Part shown: positions 56,201 to 64,000 of the stretch, in pieces
Position numbering within the stretch: the first letter of the stretch is position 1
Layout of the letters: each line of letters opens with the position of its first letter
Origin: Ophiosphaerella korrae
Taxonomy: Eukaryota > Ascomycota > Dothideomycetes > Pleosporales > Phaeosphaeriaceae
DNA: 64,000 nucleotides
NCBI GenBank assembly: GCA_028456385.1
Contig: JALNQF010000032.1
Span: 248,001-312,000 of the forward strand
Reading direction: 5' to 3'
Notes under the pieces: model-generated
Seen by the model: only the letters and a program-made list of their open reading frames with translations
The model's database searches: none
Told to the model about the DNA's origin: nothing
Translations under genes and position numbers: made by a program

Positions 56201-58939
56201 TAATTCTTTCTTAAAATACTATTAGTATATTTATTAATCTAAAGAGTATAACTATATATTTAAATAGTCTATATTACGTTTAAAACGCTATTTTCTATTT
56301 ATTACTTTTTTTAATTCTAATCTAATAGTAAGTATTCTAGATATCTAATTTTATAAAGATTTATACTTTACGTAGCCTATTTTATATCTTATCTATACGT
56401 AGTAGTAGGTATTAGTTTTTATCTATAATTATATTTCTCTTTCTATAATCTACGTATAGTTATTTATTTTTTATTCTTTTTTTATCTATAAAGATAAGTC
56501 TATATACTACTAAGAATTAAAATTCTTATATCTATCTTTTTTTTAGTAGGTTCTATATAAACGTTTATTTAATCTTAGATTCTTTTTTAGTTTTTTAGTA
56601 TACTAGAATTTATCTTATATTCCTTCTTTCTTCTAGCTTTATTACTAAGTCTTATAGTTAGTATTTTAGAAGGTAGTCTTTAGGTTCTATAAGTTATTTT
56701 TTCTATTTCTTATATTCTTCTAGGAATTCTCCTTTATATATAGTTATATTAGCTTTTAATATATCTTTCTTAAAGTAAGTAATCCTTTCTATTCTCTAAT
56801 TAATTATTAGATTAGTTATTTATAACTATAGTATTCTTTAAATATATTCCTTTAATAGTTTCTTACTTAGTCTAATTACTATATATTCTTTGTTAGGTAT
56901 TCTAACTATTTCCTAGCCTTAGATATCTTTTCTTATAATTATATTTATATAGTTATAGCCTTTCCTTTATACTAGCTATATATAGTTATATACCTTAGAT
57001 TCTCTATATATATAGTAATTTATGTCTAGGTATAATATCTATAATATTTTAATATATACTAGATATTCTAGATATATTCTTTTATTATCCTCTACCTAGT
57101 ATTTATCTTTCCTAGGTATTATAGTTATTAAGATATAGTATACTATTAGTACTCTTAGTATATAGGCTTTATTAATCTATCGCGTTTTTCTTATAAGGTA
57201 TTACTATTCTCTTTATATAGGTATTCTTCTTACTATAACTATATATTACTTTATCTATTATTAGAATATTATAAACTTTATTACCTTAAGGTTACGTTCT
57301 TTTTAGTCTTTGTATACTTTCTCTATACTTATAACTAGTAAGTATTTCTAAATAATCTTCTATTCTTTATTTTATTCCTCTATATCTATTATTATATAGC
57401 TATTATAGCTATATATCTTTAACTAGGTATATTCTATATCTTTTATATTAATCTATTTCTTACTTTCTTACTATCTTTTAGAGAAAGCTATAGTAGTCTC
57501 TTTATCTAGTACTAGTCCTTTAGCCTAGATTAATAGAATCTAGAGCTCTTTCCTTTCTAAGTCTTCTATTAGTAAGTCTATTATATATACTATATCTTTT
57601 AGCTATACTTTTATTCTTTTTTCTTTTATTACTACTATACTATTTTTCTATAAGAACTATCTTACTTCTTATTTACTAAAAAGATATATATAGTAGTTAT
57701 CTTTATAATAAAAGGTCTAATAGAGTATTACGTATTATAGTTCTTTACTCTTAGCTACTTTCTCTTAAGGTTTAGCTTATACTTTTAGTACTTCTTTCTT
57801 ACCTTTAGTTATTTTTAATTTAGCTTCCTTATCTTTCTTAATATCTTTACTTTTATAATCTTTTATAAAGTATTTTAGCTTCTTATATTTATAATATACT
57901 ATATCCTTTTTTTATTTTAACTAATAATCTTTTAAGTAGTAGTATTTCTTACTATAGCTAAAGTACGTAAATTCTTTACTTTTCTTCTTTTTCTTATCCT
58001 TATTAGTATTAAAGAATATAGAGTCCCTAGTATCTTAGTTTTTAGGTTATCTTTTATATTTATTCTTCTTCTATTCTTAATAATTATTATTAATTTATAT
58101 TACTTATTATTTTAGAGCTTCTAGTATCTTTAGTTTTTCTATATATATTATCTTATATTAGATTTTTAAATTTAATCCTTATTTAAATTGTAATATTAAA
58201 GATACCTTATTTTATTCTATATTTTATAATAGTTATTTAAATTATAATATATACTTAAGAATACTCTTATATTATATAAGCCTCTTAAGCTTTTCTTTAG
58301 CTTATTAAGTAATATCTATATCCTTAAATACTACTTTTATTTATTTAGTAAAGTATTTATAACTTCTAAAGATAGCTCTAGTTTTATCTTTTTATATTCC
58401 TAGAGCGTATATTATAGAGTCTATCTAGTAAGATTTAAACTATTTTATTATATTCTCTTTAAGGTATATTCTAATATATATTACTTTCTTATCTTCTCTA
58501 TTAAAGTATAGTATATATATATTAATCTAAAGTTATACTACTACTATAAAAGTTCTTAACTTCTCTTATATTTTATTAAACTTCTTAAGTATAAGTATCT
58601 TAAGTAGTTTCTTTGTTATACTTATTTCTAGTCTCTAAGTAATTTATTCTATCTAGTTCTATCCTTTAATAATAGCTTTAATCTAAGCTTTATTTTATTT
58701 AGCGTAGTCTTAGAGTTCTTTATTCTATATCTCTAAAGTATTAATTACTAGTTTTATATCTTCTTTCTTAGAGATTAAGTTATTTAGGTAGTCTTTAATT
58801 ACCTTCTATATAGTATTATCTAATTTATAGCTACTTAAGAGTACTTTAACTTTTTTTTTAGTTAAACTTTCTACTATTGTATTAGCTTATACTATATATT
58901 ACTTACGCTTTACTTCTCCTAATATCTAAATTAGTACAG

Positions 58940-59383
58940 TATAATAGGTCTCCTATTATTATCTATAGTAACCCTTCTAGTATATTAAGAAATTAAGAGA
59001 TAATAACAAAAGCTTATATTATAATTAGTAATAACTATAAATAATAGTTAATTTATATATATAATATTAAGTATTAGCGTTTTAGGTTAGAGATTAGATT
59101 ACTAATACTATTCTAATAATATGTATTTCTATTAACTATATACTTACGCCTTCTTAGTAACTTTATAACTTTGTATTTACTAAGATCGTAAATTTACAAA
59201 TTTATTACGTATCTACTTTATAACTTTATATTTACTAACATTGCGAATTTACGAATTTATTACGTATCCCTATTATAGTTAGTCTCCTAATTAAGTTTAT
59301 TTCCCTATAGGTTATATACGTTGTTATCTTCTATAGTAAGGCTAATTAACTCTATCTTGTTTTCTCTTATTATAGTTATAATA
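58940..59383 (-). repeat. 5' LTR of element 4 (right copy)
   Basis: A 444-bp partner of 52801-53244, less mutated (it keeps ACG, GCG and TATCCC where the left copy has T or A). This shows that the two LTRs of one element took different numbers of RIP hits. Confidence 0.9.
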
Positions 59384-62300
59384 TATAGTAAGAAAGGCTA
59401 CTATATAAAAGACTATTAGTTAAAATAGAAGAAGGAGATAGTATAATATAAATATAAAAAGCTAAGATACTTTATAAAAGACTATAGAAGTAAAGATCTT
59501 AAGAAAGATAAAGAAGCTTAGTTAAAAATAGCTAAAAGTAAAAAAGAAGTACTTAAATTAAAGGCTAAGCTATATAAAAAAGTAGTAGTAACTAAAGAAA
59601 ATAGTATATAATACTTAATTATACTTTTTATTATAATAATAACTACTATATATACTTTTCTATTAAAGAGAAAGTAAAATAGTTTCTATAAAAGAATAGA
59701 GTAGTAGTAATAAAAGAAATATAAACTTAAATATAGCTTAAGAAGATAAAATATATAATAGACTTACTAATAGAAGATATAAAAAGGGAAAAGCTCTAGA
59801 CTTTATTAATCTAAGTAGAAAGACTAGTACTAAATAAAGAGACTACTATAGTTACTTCTAAAAGACTATAAAGAGATAAGAGATAAATTAATATAAGAGA
59901 TATAGAGTATACCTAGTTAAATATATATAGTTATAATAGCTATACTATAATAAAATAAAGAATAGAAGTTTATTTAAAAATACTTACTAGTTATAAGTAT
60001 AGAAGAAGTATATAAAGACTAGAAAGAATATAATCTTTAAGTAATATAATTTAAAATATTCTAAAACTAGATATAAAAGAATATAGTTATAGTAAGAAGA
60101 ATACCTATATAAAGAAAGTAGTAGTATATTATAAGAAAAACGTAATAGATTAATAAAGCCTATATACTATATATACTAATAGTATACTATATCCTAGTAA
60201 TAGTAAGACCTAGTATAGATAGGTACTAGGTAAAGGATAATAAGAGAATAGATCTAGAATATCTAGTATATTCTAAAATATTATAAGTATTATATTTAAA
60301 TATAAACTACTACTTATATAAAGAATTAAAGGTATAAAATTATATATAGCTAATATAAAAGAAAGGATATAACTATATAAAAGTAATCCTAAAAAAAAAT
60401 ATCTAAGGTTAATCGATAATTAAAATACCTAACAAAGAATATATATTAATTAGACTAGAACCTAAACTATCTAATAAAAATATCTAAGGAAGGTTATAGT
60501 ATAAATATATATATAATAATTATAAACGTAAAGTAAAGTAGTAGCTATAGAATAATAGATAGTTTAAAGAATAACCTAAGTAAAAAAAGCTAGAAAGTAT
60601 AATAGGTATATATATTATAAAATAAAGTATATTCTAAAAAAAGAAAGTATAAGTTATAATTAATAGTCGAGCTATAAAGAACTTTATATCTAAGAAATTT
60701 ATAGAAGAATAAGGAATATATTATATAATAAAGAAGTACTCTTAATAGTTAAGTATAATTAAAGGAAAACTATTTTAGGAACCTATTAGGTTTGAAATAG
60801 TACCCTCTATAATAAAACTAAAAGGGTTAGAGATTAAAAATATAGTTATAGATATAATAAGAATTAAAAATAAACAAGATATAATATTAGGTATACTATA
60901 GTTATAAATAACTAACCTAAGAATTAATTAGAGAATAGAGAGAATTAGCTACACTAAGAAAAATATATTAAAAGCTAATATAAGTATATATAAAGGAGAA
61001 TTCTAAGAAGAATATAAGAAATAAGAGAAGTAACTTACTAAACCTAATAACTACCTTCTAGAATATTAGCTATAGAACTTAGTAATAAACTTAGAAGAAA
61101 GAAAAAATATAAGATAGAGCTTAGTTTATTAAAAAACTAATAATAAATTAAAGATTAAATAAGCGTTTATTAAAAATAAAATAAGAAAAGAATAGATATA
61201 AGAATTTAAACTTTTAGTAGTATATAGACTTATCTTTATAGATAAAAAAGAGATAAAATATAAATAACTTTATATAAACTTTAGAAATATAAACGTAATT
61301 ATAGATAAAAACTAATACTTCTTACTATATATAGATAAAATACAAGATAGCTTATAAAAGGCTTAAATCTTTATAAAACTAGATATCTAGAATACCTACT
61401 ACTAGATTAAGATTAAGAAAAGTAATAAATAGAAAATAGCGTTTAGAATATAATATAAACTATTTAAATATATAGTTATACTTTTTAGATTAATAAATAT
61501 ACTAGTAGTATTCTAAGAGAGAATTAATATAGTCTTAAGAGAGTACCTAGATATATTTATATTTATATACTTAGATAATATCCTTATATTTTTAGAAATA
61601 AAAGAAGAATATATATAATATATATATAAGGTACTAGAAAAACTAGTAGAGAATAAATTATTTATTAAAATAAAGAAATATAAGTTCTATATAAAAGAAA
61701 TAGATATCCTTAGATATATTATTAAACTAGGAATTATATAAATTAACCCTAATATAATTAAAGTAATCTAGGAATAGCTAATACTAAAGAACTTATAAGA
61801 AGTATAGTAATTTTATAGACTAGTAAACTTTTATAGAAAGTTAATAGTAAAATAGTCTAAGTTAATAAAACTATTAATAAAACTTATAAAGAAAGATACT
61901 CTATTTAAATAGACTTAAGAATATAATAAAGTATTTAATTAGATTTAATAAAGATTTATAGAGAACCTAGTTATTAGAATTTATAACCTAAAGCTACTAG
62001 TAATAGTAAAGATAAATCCGTTAAACTCTATCTATAGAATAGTACTAATATAAGAAGATAAAGATATAAAATAAGAATACTTAGTTAAATATTTTTCTAA
62101 GAAAAAAAAGCTAGTAGAACTTAACTACTTAATCTATAACAAAGAAATACTAGTAATCTATAAAGTATTAAAAAAAGGTTTATATAGATTTTAAAAATCT
62201 TATAAGATTTATAATAAATACAGAATTATTATAATACTATACAAGATAATAAAAATATTTATTAATATATAATTTTAAAGGTATATATACTAAAAGTAAA

Positions 62301-62953
62301 AATAACTAATTTATAGACGCCTTAAGTAGGAGACTAGATTTATAAGAAAAAGTAAATACTACTAGTATAGTTCTAGTTAAGAATAAAGATAGATATTTAG
62401 TTCTAAATATACTTAAAAGTAAAAGTATTAAGCTAGATAAATAGATTTAGAAAGAAATAGAAAAGACTTCTAAAGAAATAGAAAACTTAAAATCTAAAAA
62501 AGATTTATAAAAGCTTATAGAGAAATATCTATCTAAAGTAAAATATAAAGAGAGATTATATAATAATTTTATAAACTACTAGTATATAGATACTAAGGTA
62601 TTAATAAAATACTAGATATACTACTATAAGATTACTATATCCTAAGAGTAAGATAACTAGTAATAGAAGTACTATAAAACAATATAGAATATTATAAAAA
62701 TAAGTATAGTAAATATATAATATATAGAATACTATAACTAGTTAAAGTACTAGAATAACTTTAGAGAGTTATTATAATAGACTTTATTATAAACTTACTT
62801 AAGTTAAAAGACTTAATATTAGGAGCTAAATATAATAGAATCCTAATAATAGTAGATAAGCTTATAAAGTACTTATAATTTAGACTATATAAAGAAAAAA
62901 GTAAGAAAAAAGTTACTATATACTAGATCTTAGGAACTATAGTTAGCTAATAT

Positions 62954-63410
62954 TGTAACAGGCTACCTACGTCGACTATAGGTAGCTATTAGGGTGTTAG
63001 TAGATTAGGAGTTAATAGTAAAGTTCGTGTAAATAATCTACAATAACTAATATTAATAGAAGTTATTTTACAATTGTCTTGTATTAGCGTTCTATAGTTA
63101 AAAGATTAAATTACTAATACTATCCTAATAATACGTATTATTACTAACTATATAGTAATAATATCTTAGTAGCTTTATTACTTTATATTTACTAAGATTA
63201 CAAATTTATAAATTTGTTATATAATAGCTTTGCAACTTTGTATTTACTAAGATCGCGAATTTACAAATTTGTTACGTATCTATATTATAGTTAGCTTCCT
63301 AGTTAAACTTATTATCTTATAGGTTGTTACCTTACTCCTCCTATGCTTTATTAGTAGCTAAGCGTAGACTAATTAGTTCTATCTTAGTTTCCCTTATTAC
63401 TACTATAATA
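62954..63410 (-). repeat. 3' LTR of element 5 with terminal hairpin
   Basis: A 457-bp LTR. Near its outer end GCTACCTACGT...TAGGTAGC forms a short inverted repeat (about 62963-62990). The TG start is intact, unlike those of elements 3 and 4. Confidence 0.85.
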
Positions 63411-64000
63411 CTATTCCCTCTTCTATATAGTCTCTTATTTCTCTATACTAGTACTAAGGTTATTAACCCTATATCTTTATTAATCCTTAGTTCTTTATTA
63501 CTCTCTATACTATCTTAGTCTTAGCGTAATAAACTTCTCCTTATAGCTTATATTATTTGTAATAAGGTTAAGATATTTCTTTATTATTATTATACTAAAT
63601 TAGGTCTTACTTATCTTATATCTTTAAATAATAGTAAACACTATAACAAGTGTATCCTTGCTAATATTTAGTATAAGTATATTTCTTCTAAAGTTTTACT
63701 TATAGAGTATAAGTATTTAATTTCTATATAGTCTCCTTTTACTAAGTTGTATAGAGCGAGCTATTAATAAGGCTTAAGTGTAATTATTATTATAGCTTAC
63801 TATAGCTAAAGCTAAGCGTAAGTTAACTCTTTATAAGCTAGTAGAGCTTTATTCTTATATTAAGCGTTTTTGTAAGATAAAGGCTTATAATAACGCTAAG
63901 TTATCTAAATAGTCTCGTGCCTTAGAGGCTAAATTAGATTTAGACAATATAGTAGAGGCTACTCTAGCTTCTATTATATTAGGCGTTCCTATTACCTTTC
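63324..64000 (+). pseudogene. Antisense reading frame of element 5, partial
   Basis: On the plus strand, opposite to this element's gag-pol, an open frame starts in the LTR (63324, MLPYSSYALLVAKRRLISS) and passes through the polypurine complement (LFPLLYSLLFLYTSTKVINP). After stops at 63516 it continues in frame as KLLLIAYIICNKVKIFLYYYYT, LISLNNSKHYNK and FTKLYRASY. An overlapping frame follows from about 63750: ERAINKA, AKAKRKLTLYKLVELYSYIK, RFCKIKAYNNAKLSK and ALEAKLDLDN, running off the window. The order and many words match the antisense frame of element 1 (43690-44460). Function is unknown. Confidence 0.55.

Larger units (their letters stand above)
52801..59383 (-). mobile_element. Element 4: complete Gypsy-like element, minus orientation
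   Basis: The element is 6583 bp between two 444-bp LTRs (52801-53244 and 58940-59383) and a perfect TATAG duplication (52796-52800 and 59384-59388). It is inserted in the zinc-knuckle region of element 3. Next to the left LTR, which is its 3' LTR, a pyrimidine tract (TTATCTTTTTTTTT) is the complement of a polypurine tract, confirming minus orientation. Pol reads leftward: zinc knuckle near 57950, reverse transcriptase near 56150-56500, integrase near 54500-55200. The LTR-proximal antisense-frame homology lies at about 53580-53940 on the plus strand. CA and TG are nearly absent and no ORF of note survives. Confidence 0.9.
50879..62953 (+). mobile_element. Element 3: Gypsy-like element, plus orientation, broken by three insertions
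   Basis: The 5' LTR is 50879-51339. Gag-like sequence follows (about 51400-52211), is interrupted by repeat copy B (52212-52709), resumes for about 90 bp to the first zinc knuckle (TACTTTAACTATAG), and is then split by complete element 4 (52801-59383). Sequence continues exactly at 59384 with the duplicated TATAG and the rest of the knuckle, protease (about 60660), reverse transcriptase (mutated YLDD region near 61575) and integrase (GTKYN/ILIIVDKL-like near 62840). It is cut again at 62953 by element 5, inside integrase. Comparison with intact element 1 proves continuity: flanking words match element 1 at 39171-39200 and 42815-42835. RIP is heavy, with only a few CA left. Confidence 0.85.
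62954..64000 (-). mobile_element. Element 5: Gypsy-like element, minus orientation, runs off right edge
   Basis: A reversed LTR (62954-63410) starts TGTAACAGGCTACC and ends TACTATAATA, followed by CTATTCCCTCTTCTATATAG, the complement of a polypurine tract closely like element 1's. The target is the integrase of element 3 (AATAT before the LTR). Internal sequence to 64000 carries the antisense frame on the plus strand: YALLVAKRRLISSILVSL, KVINPISLLILSSLL, VKIFLYYYYTK, LNNSKHYNKC, KIKAYNNAKLSK and ALEAKLDLDN. It retains CA, TG and CG words, so it is among the least mutated copies. The partner LTR and gag-pol lie beyond the window. Confidence 0.85.

Noticed and set aside
36541..64000. AT-rich block as mitochondrial DNA or a centromere
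   Set aside because: It consists of recognisable nuclear LTR retrotransposons with target duplications and RIP-type changes; no mitochondrial genes. A centromeric role cannot be judged from sequence alone.

Overview
The window reads as nuclear DNA of a filamentous ascomycete, most likely a dothideomycete of the Pleosporales type (inference from gene content and style; no search could be run). The genes carry short GT-AG introns of about 45-75 bp, the families are typical of moulds (CipC/DUF3759, Syg1-type SPX-EXS, CorA-like GMT channel, tannase, F-box), and the right-hand 27 kb has the mutation signature of repeat-induced point mutation (RIP).

Three zones are visible. (1) About 1-17.6 kb is ordinary gene-dense euchromatin: a partial conserved protein (1-1007, -), exopolyphosphatase PPX1 (2756-4106, -), an acyl-protein-thioesterase-like protein without its nucleophile serine (4467-5270, -), a CipC-like stress protein (6022-6577, +), a Syg1/XPR1-type phosphate exporter (7246-10778, +), two hypothetical proteins (11138-12580 and 12949-13662, +), an F-box-like protein (14383-15042, +) and a CorA-like channel (15340-17574, -). 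For six genes (these multi-exon ones plus the tannase) I rebuilt introns that keep frame exactly; the exon sums are given in the entries.

(2) About 17.6-36.5 kb is an accessory, decaying zone. It holds a MITE-like inverted-repeat element, a membrane-protein pseudogene with two in-frame stops, a degraded Tc1/mariner transposase, a protein-kinase pseudogene that has lost its catalytic aspartate, and long gene-free spacers. Scattered among these are intact genes: a secreted tannase/feruloyl esterase, an F-box/LRR-like protein, a membrane-anchored amidohydrolase and perhaps one small membrane protein.

(3) From about 36.54 kb to the right end the base composition drops abruptly to an AT-rich block made of nested Ty3/Gypsy chromovirus-like LTR retrotransposons, all coding-dead through TGG-to-TAG and CAA-to-TAA type changes. 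Element 1 (37775-44806) is complete, with 432-bp LTRs and a perfect TATTA duplication. Element 2 (minus) is interrupted by element 3 (plus). Element 3 is in turn interrupted by a 0.5-kb repeat, by complete element 4 (52801-59383, minus, 444-bp LTRs, TATAG duplication) and by element 5 (from 62954, minus, runs off the window). The elements differ in how completely CpA/TpG has been removed, so they record different ages or doses of RIP.

The most unusual signal is an additional reading frame on the strand opposite gag-pol. It begins inside the 3' LTR and runs back towards the end of pol, and it can be recognised in at least three of the diverged elements once RIP stops are read as Trp/Gln. It is offered as a candidate undescribed antisense gene of this retrotransposon lineage.
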